A DNA stretch of 64,000 bases from Diphasiastrum complanatum. Taxonomy: Eukaryota > Streptophyta > Lycopodiopsida > Lycopodiales > Lycopodiaceae. A program made the position numbers and the translations under genes. Location of the stretch: assembly GCA_029204225.1 (NCBI GenBank), contig CM055097.1, forward strand, positions 3,566,620 to 3,630,619, in the 5' to 3' direction. Below, one piece after another: positions 35,510 to 46,375 of the stretch. The notes under the pieces are model-generated. The model was not told where the DNA came from and did not search any database. It saw only the letters and a list, made by a program, of their open reading frames with translations. Numbering within the stretch: the first letter of the stretch is position 1; each line of letters begins with the position of its first letter.

Positions 35510-36551
35510 TGTTGTATGTGTGATGACTGATGAATTTGTCGGATTCGCGAAACTTTTGCGAAGGCGAATCAAGCACGACTCTCTTCGTCTCGGATGGAGT
35601 TCAGATGCGATCACTGGACACTGCCAGCTGAATCACTCCTATAGTCCTCCAGAGTGTAGTCAGTCACTACTGATCTACGTTCATAAAATTAATACAACAT
35701 TCAACATAGTTTCAACCAAAGTGCGGAATTCAAAATGAACAAGAAGAAACTCAGACACGCGATTAACAGCAGAAACATTTGCATTCGAGATCATACACAA
35801 CACAAATTGATATGTGCGCGAAGGCTACAATATTATCTATTGATATTCTTCTCTGATTCTTTGAGCACTACGTGCATACCCATGCAGTGCATTGGCGTGA
35901 GAGAAACGCGGTTCTCTCACGAGTAATCGTCTCGCTTTACTAGCGGATTGTTGGATCTTCTGATCCTAGACAAAATTGTCTTCACACGCAGGCGAACAAG
36001 TATTCTGTATTTTTTGTCTTCATTGCTTACTAGCATCAGACTGTTTCGTTGTTACACTGTATGTGTATTTTGTTGATCTATATGTCAAGTATCATCCAGT
36101 AAGTATGGTCGCTCTATGTAAATCTAAGATTAGAGTGATTAAGCAACTAGTCAAGGAGTTACAAGAGTGGCAGATTAGCCACAACCTAGGAAGTATCTGC
36201 TGACGTCATGCCATCAGATCATATCTCTGTACTTTTGGGTACTTGCGTGATCTTAGCTAGTACTCTTTGGAGCGTGAGGGCAAAACGGGTTTCATTTTGT
36301 TCGTATGCCTTTCTCTCATACTAGACCGCAAAGGAATCTCGTTCATGGATCTTTCGTGTTCATGAATCGTTCGTCTTCGTCTTCTTTGACTTTCGTGTTT
36401 GCGAACTGTTCGTCTTCGTTTCCTTTGACTTTCGTGTTCGCAAAACTTTTCGTGCTTCGTGTCTCCAGATCTTTTAGTTCGCGAATGTCTTCGTCGTGTT
36501 GAGGGTTGAAAGCTAGCAAGGCTTTGTAATTAGAAATGTTTTGTTTCTTAA
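35510..36551 (-). repeat. 5' LTR of A2
   Basis: About 1,042 bp, ending ACAACA next to the primer-binding site. It holds the GTGAGAGAA / TTCTCTCAC hairpin at 35897-35920 and many cgaaca/cgaaag words on the minus strand. Confidence 0.88.
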
Positions 36552-36825
36552 GTTCTTTTGACCAACATAATATCTGTGTAGGTGTCTAAGACAACCATGA
36601 AGAGAGCGATGTTATTAGATGTCTATGACAACCATGCTTTATTTGTGTCATATATTCTACATGAGTCATATGAGCAAGTATTAGTAGCAAAAAATTTATC
36701 AGAAAGCATTTGACAAAGCAAGTGTACATAAAGAAAATAGAAAATCTGTATATTAGTTGTTTAAAATCAAAACAAAAAGATTTTTTTTGTTACTGAATCA
36801 CTTGGCATGTTTTACACTTGGGCTC

Positions 36826-36995
36826 CTTGGGCTCCTCGTGGTCCCTTGCGGTCCAGCCCACTGCTAGGGACCGCAAGGAGCCTCCTTGTGGTCCCTTGCA
36901 GTGGCCCAAGGGACCACAAGGGGTCTTCTTGTGGTCCAATCCCACCACAAGGGACCACGAGGAGGCCGTAAGGGACCACAAGGAGGCTCCTCACC
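36826..36995. repeat. Cluster of inverted GGGACCACAAGG words
   Basis: The word agggaccacaaggag or its complement ctccttgtggtccct occurs about eight times in 170 bp, in both orientations, allowing several overlapping hairpins. The open frames across it are produced by the repeat. Confidence 0.85.
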
Positions 36996-36999
36996 TAGA

Positions 37000-39640
37000 C
37001 CTGAAGGATGGCAAAATACTCTTGTTCCACAAACAAAGCGGCACGTACAATTTACACACCACACTCAGCTATAGCCTTATTGTCTAGCTTAAAACCAATT
37101 ATTCCCACAATTTGGGGTTTTATGACTCACATCGCCGATTAGTTCATAAAGTCAATATTTCGCAGTCTTGTAGGTTCATTGTACCGCAAACTGTATGTTG
37201 AACATTTGCTAGTGCTGCACTATATCAACACCTAACTCCAAGCTATCTTCACATATAGAGTAGGGGTGCCATTTCCTGATAACAGAATTGTATCAGTTGA
37301 GTGACCACCACTGACAATAGTAAAATCTCACCCCTCCTCCAACCATATTCTTGGAAGCATGGAGAACTTCCATTGGCAGGAGGAGCACGAGGTGGTTGAG
37401 TGGGCCATCAGGATTGGAAGTGGCATCCTCGATCACTGACGTAAGGGCAATGTGGGCCCTTCCCTTTTTAGGGCTTTCTGGCGAGACCAATCCCTCGTCC
37501 GAAAAACCCCTAGCAATTTGCAAATAATTCTTATTCAACCTTAGAGTTTGTTAAGTTGAGTCATTCCTTTCAAATTTTTTCGATTCTTAAAGAGATCCAA
37601 AATTAGAGACGTCATGTAATATGCAAAACTTGAAATTTCTGAAGAAGTTTTGCCCCTTGGGGCTTACAATTATTTGGAACATTTCAATTAAGGCGTTTCG
37701 TTGCTTAGAACAAACTGGTTGCTTGATCAGATCTTTTGGTGAACTACCGTAACTCATAAATTTTTTTCCTATCTTCATCGATAGGCTTACAATTACCAAT
37801 TTCAGGGCATTTTGACTGGTACTTTTTGGTCAAAAATGTGAATTCACGGATATCACATAAAGCAATTGATAATATGGAATTTTATCTCAGCATGTAACAT
37901 AATTGGCAATACAAGTGTTACGGAATTCCACAAAGAATTTAACCAGTATGTCGAAGGTGAAGGAAGTTCCTCCACACAGAGGAGCTTTCCCTTTGCAAAT
38001 GACCGATAAAATTCATTTTTGCATCCAGATTTAGCAAATTGTAATAGGTTTAATCATGTATTGCATTTTAATAGCGAGTTGCAATTTGCCGTAATGGTGT
38101 TCCATGACCACACAACTAAACGTGTTACGTGGTTTAAACCGATTGGCTTGCTCTCAATGAGAGAAATCGGTCAAAATATTGGAAAATGACGTAAAGTCTT
38201 GTCGAATTACGAGAACACCAAACCATGTTAGCTAGTTGGGTTAAGTTAAGATACCAGAACAACAAAGTAAAAAAAAACATTACTTGCTAGCTTATCCATG
38301 TAACTCAACAAAGAGCCTCCAAACACGGTGCAAAAACCAAACCCATTCAAATTGCCAGAATAGATTTGTACAACTGCTAATATATTGTTCATGCCCAACA
38401 TCAATAGAAACTTGTTAGAGTAACTTTAGAGAAAAAATCCACATTAGCTAATCTCCCCTCCCCTCCCCTTTCTCAAATTCCCTCCAAAAATCAGCGACCC
38501 TCTTTGGCTCCTCCCGTCGACCCCCTTCTCGGACTTCACCAATCACGAGCAGCATGCAGCTCTCGGTCACCTCCAGTTGCGATCAGTAGGCAACAAAGAA
38601 ACCGAGTGCGCGCGCGAGAGAGAGAGAGAGAGAGAGTTTTCTTGCAGGGTTGGAGCACGCTGCAGCGTGTTTGGAGGAGGAGGAAAAGCACCCCTTGTCA
38701 AGTAATAATTTATGATTTCTGTTTCTTGTAGGAGTTATATTTTAAAAAAAACATGCATCAAAGTGAAAGCAAAAGCGTAATTTCATTGCAAACCCACCAA
38801 GAAACTGTAATCAGATTAGTAGAAGCCAGAGGATAGCATAATGTAGGTTTATTTTACAATAGAAGCTTGCTTTGATAGATTCATAGGTGGTTTATACCAA
38901 AAACTAGATTTTAGCAACTGTTTTTAAATTCAAAAATAGCTAGTTTGTGGAGAAAGTTGTTGCCAACAATGTTTCCCACACTAACACAAGTTTTCTTAAT
39001 TTAACAGCTGTGAATCATTGATATAATATCACCTATCAAAGCTCCTGAAAAAATGTGGCTTAAAGCCTTATGATTTCACCAAACTTTCAGCTTGTAAAAT
39101 CACCTTATGACTTAAACAGAAAGCAGTGATTCAAAGTGAAAATTATTACTTACAGATATCCCCAAAAGATCGAAGCAAAACTAGGTTGGAAATGTTTCCT
39201 GTGTTATGCCAATAAAAACAGCTTGTTTAATGACATAACAAACGGGAAACAATCATTTCATAACGATGGAAAAGCCCGTCCACTAACAAATTGAAAATTC
39301 CAAATTCCGAAAATGAACTTCAAGAAGCTTGTTCCAAATAAAACTAGCATTTAACTCCTCTACCATCATGCAATTTTTTTTTGATTACTTTGTAACCAAG
39401 TACTCAAGAAATTTGACTTTTTGAAGGCACAAAATTTTGGCTTTCAAAAGGCTGAAATTTTGCCTATCGTCAAATAGCAAATGGCAAAATTGATTCCTAA
39501 AGACTTAATGTTACTAGTGAATCAAAATCCTTTCAAAATCACCATTCAAGAGCATACTTTATCAAACTGATTGCAACTTTTGGTAGTGCACATACCGTAC
39601 AATCGATATCCTCTTGAAAAATCGTGATTTGAGAAAAGAA
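37000..39640. other. Spacer
   Basis: No supported gene. It contains a pyrimidine-rich stretch (38455-38480) and a (GA)n run (38612-38636) in a more GC-rich 250-bp segment that looks like a promoter or 5' UTR, but no downstream gene was recognised. Confidence 0.4.
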
Positions 39641-39779
39641 ATGTGAATCACCCACCAAGCTTTTGCACACAACTTTTGGCTCCACAAAGTCCAAGAATCA
39701 GGACCCCACCACGAAGATCCTTCTCCATATCATTGGCCTCCTCTTGAGCACTTCCGCAATGACAAAACTGCTTAGCTTT

Positions 39780-39900
39780 GGCTCTGATACCATAGCTAAG
39801 CAAACTGTAACAAACAACACGAGGAAATCGGATGGTGGACAAACCAATCCAACCAAATCTAGATCGAACAGATCTAGCCCCCAAGCTATGGATCTTTAGA
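39780..39900 (-). repeat. Copia primer-binding site and LTR end
   Basis: Minus strand TGGTATCAGAGC at 39780-39791. The adjoining LTR-like sequence to the right shares words with 18425-18545 on the opposite strand. The internal part to the left is short and shows only AKQFCHCGSAQEE-like reading without a clear gag motif. Confidence 0.55.
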
Positions 39901-40261
39901 ATCTCTGTCAACAGAACCAATCGATTAAAAGATGAGTTAGTAGGTGTCTTAGACAATCATTGTTACAGAATTTGAAGGCATCAAGGATAGCCATGATTCT
40001 GTACTTTGACTCAGTCGATAAGACACACAAGGAGAATAAGGAGTATTCGATTCACAATCAGAAGTAGAAACAACAATAATCATTCACAGAGTATACATTG
40101 ATTTGAAGAACACAGAGGATTTAAAAGATGCACGAATGTATATGAGATTGTTGTAAGAAAATTTACTTATTGATATACAAGCCTAGAATAATATATTAGA
40201 ACTAAATGATAGTGCTAGCATGTATAAGCATGGATGTACTAACAATACATGACAAGATTTG

Positions 40262-40497
40262 TTATGTCAAATTCTTCAGAAAGATTCAACTTGGTAATCT
40301 CTAAAAAAGAGATAGAATTGCTTAAAAGCAGACAATCATCTACATAAAGTGCAATAATTATGTACTTTGGACCATTATGTTTGATATAGACATTCGAGTC
40401 AGCATCACTCGAGTAAAAATCAATTTGTAAAAGATAATCATTGATTTGATTGAACCAGGCTCTAGGTGCCTGCTTGAGCCCATAAAGTGCTCTACAC
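40262..40497 (-). pseudogene. Copia RT fragment
   Basis: The minus strand from 40497 reads CRALYGLKQAPRAWFNQIND, then DADSNVYIKHNGPKYIIIAL and the catalytic YVDDCLLLSN, without a stop for about 75 codons. It ends abruptly on both sides. The translation differs from families A, C and E. Confidence 0.85.
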
Positions 40498-40929
40498 TAG
40501 GTGCTTTTTACCCTTCAGTTCGTATCCCTCTGGCTGCAACATGTAGATTGAGGAAAGTTCCGGATAATGCGTCCAATGGATTTGTTTTACTAATTTTTAT
40601 TTGTGTGAATCTAGAGATTCTTGATTTGCCGTGTGGAGGGATTGCCCTGTCCAATGAAGCTGCCATTGTTATCGGAGACCAAGAGGAACCATTGATGCAA
40701 TCAATATTTGCAATGAAAAAAATGTAGAAGATCAATGGATACCAAGAATATATCAAAAATATCAATGGATCTTGATGCATCCCTCTGCAAAAGGCTCATT
40801 TTGGAAAAGAAAAAGATCAGATAACATATATAGAAGCTCTTAGAAAGGCATGATAATGGATTTCAAAGTATCACCTGCCGGTCAATCTATTACGAAAGTT
40901 TTAGTTTAGTATGCTTATCTTCACAATGA

Positions 40930-41720
40930 GCTCAACATTCATGATTTGAATCCAAATGATAGAAGAAAATGTATTTGTAAGTTTTTAGATTTGATTTCTT
41001 TAGAGTTAGTATTTTCTTTGAATTATATTTTTCTTGTGATGTTTTTGTTGGTTTTGCAGATTTGTATCCATCAAATTTCATTGAATGGCAAACAGTTCAA
41101 TCGATTGCAGGAATAATCGACGTCATACATTCAGATATCGGTATTTTACAATATAAAGGTCTCCAAAATCACTTTTAGAGTCAGGACTTTTCTTTTTAGA
41201 TTAGACCCACATCCTCTACTAGATATTTCGAGTGAGGAATGGATTTCTCCTAATGCAGCAATTTCAGAAAGTTTTCAATCTAGGCTATATATTGATATTC
41301 AGAGTATATTAAAATGTAGCACTAGATCAAAGAATAATAGATTAAGTTGGTATCTACCTTTTACTATTTTTGTTGATTTTTTTTCAAATGCAATGTTTGG
41401 AGAACGAAAACAATGTTTATATGTAAGGACTTGAGTGCTGAAATAATCGCCGAGATGTTGGATGATGGTTGGGATACGAAACAAAATCAGCAAGTTGAGT
41501 GCAGAGTATGTTACTCATCAATGACATTTACCTATCACATCGAAAAACAAATGCTCACTTGGCTGTTGTATTATAGAAAATGAACTAAATGCAAAAATGT
41601 TTGGAAGCCACTTGATCAAGATTTTGGTATAAACCCTCAAGAGCAACTTCAGATAATAGTGAAAAGAAATGACAACATTCTTGCAATAGTTGAGGTCGAG
41701 GAAAATTGATGTCTCAGTCA
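40930..41720 (+). pseudogene. Unknown decayed coding region
   Basis: Several open pieces on the plus strand fit one direction: SNFIEWQTVQSIAGIIDVIH (about 41068), then VRTFLFRLDPHPLLDISSEE after a stop, RLSWYLPFTIFVDFFS, and LSAEIIAEMLDDGWDTKQNQ with VECRVCYSSMTFTYHIE in another frame. A splice-acceptor-like tttgcag is at 41053-41060. No family recognised. It may be a multi-exon pseudogene. Confidence 0.3.
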
Positions 41721-41861
41721 CATTCGATCAGAACTAGACTGTTGCAATTCGATCTACCTCAGTACTATCAATTTCAATGGAATGGTGTAAAGGTAAGTTA
41801 TGCCATATGAAAACATTCCTTTTTTTTTCTATTTCTAAGTGAATCAGTTTCAAAAAATATA

Positions 41862-42233
41862 TTAACTAAAACAATTTCTCTTATGCAGGTAAGAGTAAGG
41901 CAGGAAGAACATATAAAATGCAAAGACATTGGAACATCCATCGAAATTGAAGATACACAGATTATGAACAATGGAATTTTGTATTATGTGATAAAAATTT
42001 TTGTATACATCATTTTTGAAAATATATGAACCACTTTTTCTATGAGGCTCTTTCATTTCTATGATTTCCATTTCCATGGTGCAGAACACAATGTAATTGC
42101 AACTGGCATTATCTCCATTGGGGAGATCTTCGGTCACTTGAACCCAGTGACCACTACAATCAGATATCGAATTGACGCTTGCCCTTGTTGAAGTCTCAGA
42201 TATATCGGTTGTATTTTTTGTCTTCATTGCCAT
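41862..42233 (-). pseudogene. Unknown ORF, possibly a duplicated exon
   Basis: A leftward reading of 123 codons from 42233 (MAMKTKNTTDISETS). Its middle part, WVQVTEDLPNGDNASCNYIV and MEMEIIEM, resembles a decayed reading at 42590-42745 on the same strand (GDNA, CS, EEMDVEIIES), suggesting a duplicated exon. No family recognised. Confidence 0.3.
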
Positions 42234-43017
42234 GGTCTGTATTGTCCTTGCCTTGGCATATTTGGATATGTTCAGAATATAATCTAATCAAAGCTTTGTC
42301 GCAACAAATCTAAGTGAACTTATGTCACATGTTTGGATTGGTTGTGGCAAAGGTTCGATCAGATCATCTTTCTGAACTTATCCATAAAAAAACCAAGGTA
42401 AAGGCAAGGCAGACCAAGGCTATGAAAAACAAACATTTAGGAAAACCATAGAAATTGAAGTTGAATGAATAATAACCTGAATTAATAACAGGAAAACAAA
42501 CATGTAAAAACAACTATAGAAAATTGTAAATATATTTCTATAAAAAATTTCTGTACATGTGTCTCATCCACATCAAGGGAGACCAACTTTTTATCAGTAT
42601 CAACTTTCTATGATTTCTACATCCATTTCTTCAGTTTGAAGTAGCTTGGGTGGAGAACACTCTGCCACTGCAACTAGATATGAATTTTCGATCACAAGCT
42701 TTATGGTCTCCTACCTGAAGTGCATTATCTCCTTCGGGCATTTAAACTGAAAAAAACAAAAACACAGTTAAATGTTATCAATCAAAGATTAGTTATTAGG
42801 AATTTGATTATGAAAAAAAAACTAAAACACAATTAAATGTTATTAATCGGAGATTATCTCTTCCAAATTAGGAAGTTCATCTTGTAGTGCAAGCCAATTG
42901 AAAAAGAATTTGGCATTGCATACCGTATACCAACCACAGCTGACAGAAATCAACCTGCTGGGAGGACTGCAGTATCAAATATAAACGAAAGTTAGTAACA
43001 AAATCTAAACATTATGT

Positions 43018-43175
43018 AATATCGGATCAACGTGCAGGAGGTTATAATAAAATCTACAACGGAAACAAGCGTGCATCGAATCGATATCCAAAAAATATTG
43101 TTTGAATATCGGATCAGTGCGCACGATATGAAAAGAAACCAAACAATAACTACAAGGGCGCGTCGAACCGATATT
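43018..43175. repeat. Four GCGC/GATATC motifs
   Basis: Occurrences of the motif aatatcggatcagcgcgc or its complement: 43018-43035 (+), 43069-43088 (complement), 43105-43122 (+) and 43158-43175 (complement). They alternate in orientation every 35-50 bp. The same motif lies in the 5' region of the H3-like gene. Confidence 0.7.
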
Positions 43176-43802
43176 GATAAATTTTTACATTTGCATCAAC
43201 CATTTTCAGCTTCGTATATGCTATTGCATGTGGTATTGGAAAGAGTTCTAGTATTTTCTAGATATGGCTCCTGACAATTTTTTTTGTGTGTGTGTGTAAT
43301 AGAGTTAATCTTTAAACAAACTGGATTACACACACCCTCATCATTGACATATAAGGACATGAACACATATAAGCTCCAATGATCACTACAATTAGAAAAC
43401 AATAAATTTATGAGAATCAATGTGAAATCAAAATTCATACTAAAAATTCAACTTAATAAAATCTGATGGAAATTTACTTACTTTATTATTTATGGGACCA
43501 CGAGAATTGGAGTCCCCAGTCTGACGTATTGGAGCATATCATCGTGCAGACTTTTAAAATCAGGGAAATCAAAAGCAGCCATGAATCGCAGGGGAAACAA
43601 TGCTACATCTATAAATAGTGGGGTCTTGAAAAACTCCATTCAGTACTAAATTGCACCCCCTCCTACATTGTCCCCTAGCATTTTATCCCTACTTTCTAAT
43701 TCACCTGTATCTAATTTTGAAAGAGGAAGACCAGCATTGGTCTTCCTCATCTTAAAACTGTATAGAGGACTTAAAGCTTTAAGATATGTGTTTAACAATT
43801 GG

Positions 43803-44363
43803 TCATACTATACATATTGAGGAGTATTTACAAAGGCAAGTGCAGGGGTTTTGTACTCGAAAAACAAGCTGGGGTGGTTGAGATTGCTTTCGTTTTCTTT
43901 TTTCTGCATCTTGTTTTGGAGGAGAGGAAGGAGCTGGTTCAAAGTACTCTGCAAATTTGTCATATGTGTCTCGTAGCCTGAACACAGTGTTGAAATCCTT
44001 GGGCATAATGGTCACCCTCTTGGCATGGACAGTTGCAACAACAGTATCTGAAAAAAATTTCACTTGGAAATCCTCATATGCAGTGTGCAGCACCTCAAAT
44101 GCTGTTACAGTCCATCTCACATCTGCAGATAGACTTCTTGTAACCTGTCTGATGGATCTCTGTATGTGAGCTTTTGGAATCAGAAGATTATTAGTCTTCT
44201 GTAACTTTTGAATATCCTTCAGCCAAGAAGGGTCTCTTTGTCTTCCCTTTGGCCTAGGAGGAGGTGGTGGTGGACAACGCGGTGGTGGTGCATTTTCCTG
44301 ACCCCCTCCCGTGATTGGGATTCCACCAGGGTGGATTCGTGCTGTTTGCTTAGTCCGCACCAT
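43803..44363 (-). CDS. Divergent histone H3-like protein, 186 codons
   Basis: The ORF is intact from ATG 44363 to TGA. The N-terminus MVRTKQTAR copies the H3 tail; Lys4 is kept, Lys9-Ser10 are Ile-His. Residues 22-45 are Pro-rich instead of the usual Lys-rich tail. Residues 46-132 follow the histone fold: WLKDIQKLQKTNNLLIPK (alpha-N), ADVRWTVTAFEVLHTAYEDF (loop 1 and alpha-2), VHAKRVTIMPKD at residues 112-123 (loop 2), identical to H3 over HAKRVTIMPKD. The Trp after Arg in loop 1, LLIP and KDF recall CENH3, but the extra loop 1 residues of CENH3 are absent. A C-terminal extension of about 50 residues contains KRKRK, a possible nuclear signal; canonical H3 ends at the fold. It would enter a nucleosome-like particle with H4 (inference). 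Neighbours are motif repeats, not retroelements. Confidence 0.8.
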   Translation of the reverse strand: MVRTKQTARIHPGGIPITGGGQENAPPPRCPPPPPPRPKGRQRDPSWLKDIQKLQKTNNLLIPKAHIQRSIRQVTRSLSADVRWTVTAFEVLHTAYEDFQVKFFSDTVVATVHAKRVTIMPKDFNTVFRLRDTYDKFAEYFEPAPSSPPKQDAEKRKRKQSQPPQLVFRVQNPCTCLCKYSSICIV

Positions 44364-44371
44364 TACTATCC

Positions 44372-44540
44372 AATATCGGATCAGCGCACGAAGAAGGAGA
44401 ACTCAGGATCAGAAGTCAAGTTGAGCGCATCGAACCGATACCTGAACTTAGACCAAACCGATACCTGAGAGCGGAGGGGCACGCACGAGTAAAAGCAGAA
44501 TGTAAATAGGTTGCTTCGGACGAGTTGAATCGATACCGCA
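44372..44540 (-). promoter_or_regulatory. Repeated motifs in the 5' region of the H3-like gene
   Basis: On the coding strand, ggtatcgattcaactcg (44521-44540), ggtatcggtttgg (44452-44472), tatcggttcgatgcgc (44425-44440) and gtgcgctgatccgatatt (44372-44389) are spaced before the start codon; the last ends 9 bases upstream of it. They lie between the TATA box and the ATG, so probably in the transcribed leader. Confidence 0.5.
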
Positions 44541-44596
44541 TGGAAGTAGACAACGATAAGAACTTTAAGCAAAAAATTTTAAGCATCGTCCATCTG

Positions 44597-44604
44597 TATA
44601 TATA
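44597..44604 (-). promoter_or_regulatory. TATA box of the H3-like gene
   Basis: TATATATA on the minus strand, about 235 bp upstream of the start codon at 44363, in a fitting distance for a leader of about 200 bases. Confidence 0.45.
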
Positions 44605-44762
44605 GTGCAAATATGAAATGATTGCATATGTGGTGGTTTGGAATTTCGAGGCTCGGATTACGCTGATGATTACTTCGAGATATTCAGAGGCTTGTCAATC
44701 AAGTCCAATTAAATATCCATCCTCCATCAAAATGATTATTTGATATGGCTAATGACGACCAC

Positions 44763-44850
44763 AATTTATTTCTACAAAAGTATGGTCACATCTACAATTA
44801 ATTCTACAAAAGTATGGTCACATCTATAATTTATTTCTAAAATTGACAAG
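44763..44850. repeat. Short tandem repeat, three units of about 33 bp
   Basis: Units of the type tttctacaaaagtatggtca followed by catctac. The first two are nearly identical, the third lacks its second half. Confidence 0.8.
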
Positions 44851-44932
44851 GTTATGCTATAAATATCTAACATTTTTTGATATCCAATCATTATAATTTC
44901 AAAAAATTCCAACGACCATTATTTCATCCAAT

Positions 44933-45420
44933 AGTGAATTGATGCGCATATACTGCATGTGTAAACCAAAGGGGCTATTCTCACACGTTGAACTGATATT
45001 GCACAATATATTAATGATCAGAGCTTGACTCGATAGATTCTTCTTAGCTTTGGACAATATGAAAAGTCTACCAAATCAAGCTTTGATCATGTATAATGCC
45101 GTCCATTAATTTCGACAATTTTCAGAAATATTTTTTTTCGACAATAGCGATTCGATGCGCGTAGTCCAAGTGGAAAATAACTTTCTTCTCCGAGGCGCGC
45201 TGATCCAATATCTGAGATGCACTGAAAATATATTGGAACACATTATGCCATCAAAGCTTGCTTCGGTAGATTTTTGAGGAATCTCCTGAAGCAAGCTTTG
45301 ATGATTCATAATGCATTCCAATAGCAAATCAACGCGCGTAGTCCAAGTTGAAAAATCTTTTTTTTTTGGACGGGCGCGCTGATTCGATATCCGATTCGCC
45401 ATACTAGAGTATTTAATCAA
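44933..45420. repeat. Degenerate tandem array with GCGC motifs and hairpins
   Basis: Three units start at about 44933, 45144 and 45324. Each begins aatag followed by an (a/g)att(g/c)gatgcgc-like word, then about 40 bp later a ctgat(c/t)caatat-like word, then (in units 1 and 2) a hairpin. Units 2 and 3 share cgcgtagtccaagt and gcgcgctgat. Hairpin arms: 45006-45042 with 45062-45097, and about 45234-45272 with 45281-45318. Confidence 0.65.
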
Positions 45421-45639
45421 CGCGCGCCTATTTGATCTGTTCTTGTGAAGCACTTGTCCACTCGCATGGTCGGCTCTTTCAAAATACTCTGCCTTATGAA
45501 AATGTTCTGAATGAACAATTATCTCAAAAGAAAAAATTTCATCTTTACGGTGCTTAAATAGGACGAGAGACTGTAATAATTGCCCTTGTACACGTTTTTC
45601 AATGATGTCCATTTAATATTTGTTTATTATTTGTTTAAT

Positions 45640-45775
45640 GATGATTCGGTGAGGCTAGGATAGACTATTTAATGTATTCCGACACAGGTACAAATTTTAG
45701 GATCAGGGCTAACGATGATTCGTAGAATCTAGTGATAGACTATTTAATGTATTTCGGCGTAGGTACAAATTTGTC
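45640..45775. repeat. Direct repeat upstream of a TATA box
   Basis: Two copies, about 60 bp each and roughly 80 percent alike, of a segment starting gatgattcg and ending taggtacaaattt, with tagactatttaatgtatt in the middle. Confidence 0.75.
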
Positions 45776-45779
45776 TCAC

Positions 45780-45787
45780 TATAAATA
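45780..45787 (+). promoter_or_regulatory. TATA box
   Basis: TATAAATA, 88 bp upstream of the ATG at 45875. Confidence 0.5.
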
Positions 45788-45874
45788 TGGGCACCACTTT
45801 TCATATTTCGATTCCGTGATCTTTTATTCTGAACTCCCTCGTCATTTTGTTTTCTTTCTTTCTTGCGATATCAA

Positions 45875-46375
45875 ATGACTTCAGATTATCAGAAAACTCT
45901 CCCTCGTTCTATAATCCTCTCTGATTCTCTTCCATTTGCATCTCCTGTTAATCAATTAACTCTACTCGATGTTCCCTTGTACTTTATAAATAATGAGAGT
46001 TATATTTCATTTAATGATATAGAAGATGTTTTGAATTTGAGAGAGGATGAAATCCCCTTGATTTTTGCACAAAATTTATCAGAATATGCTGGAGATCAGC
46101 CAGAAGCCCATTGTAGATGTTCTTCAAATAATTTGGCTGTCTAAGTTTGGGATTCCTATAGGTATCAGATGAGCAGACATAGATCCAAAATTGGTTTCAC
46201 CTGACCCTAGATCGATGATCAATAAACATGCAGGAAGAATCATGAAATAGAAATTAGTCATTCACCAAGGAGGCAATTGTGGGCTTAATTTCCAACACAA
46301 ATACTTAAGCTCCCATATTTCTTTGCAAAATAAGTTGCATGATGAAGAAGGATGTGCTACAAATAATAGTTTTGA
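45875..46375 (+). pseudogene. Unknown small gene, broken after 89 codons
   Basis: ATG 45875 opens MTSDYQKTLPRSIILSDS and runs through PLYFINNESYISFNDIEDVL and DEIPLIFAQNLSEYAGD to a stop at 46142. Near 46095-46105 the coding signal moves to another frame, which continues KPIVDVLQIIWLSKFGIPIG, then, past two stops, ADIDPKLVSPDPRSMINKHA and QGGNCGLNFQHKYLSSHIS. So it is probably a longer gene with a frame shift and two nonsense codons. No family recognised. The TATA box and duplicated upstream segment suggest it once had a promoter of its own. Confidence 0.4.

Larger units (their letters stand above)
30812..36551 (-). mobile_element. Ty1/copia element A2
   Basis: Sister copy of A1 on the other strand. 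From right to left: 5' LTR, primer-binding site, gag, protease, integrase, an inverted block, RT, and a 3' LTR lacking its first part. Flanks GTTCA (30807-30811) and GTTCT (36552-36556) match at four of five bases and may be the target duplication. A deletion near 31675 removed most of RNase H, the polypurine tract and the start of the 3' LTR. The gag frame is better preserved than in A1. Confidence 0.9.

Noticed and set aside
36790-37087. Five overlapping ORFs on both strands
   Set aside because: Created by the palindromic GGGACCACAAGG cluster.
37293-37799. Two minus-strand ORFs
   Set aside because: Short, without motif; one has GRAHIALTSVIEDATSNPDG but nothing could be recognised.
43799-43981. 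Plus-strand ORF over the end of the H3-like gene
   Set aside because: Antisense shadow; the minus-strand frame carries the clear histone motifs.
43803-44363. Reading the H3-like ORF as ordinary CENH3
   Set aside because: Loop 1 lacks the extra residues of CENH3, and the HAKRVTIMPKD word and RTKQTAR start are canonical H3; left as an undecided variant.
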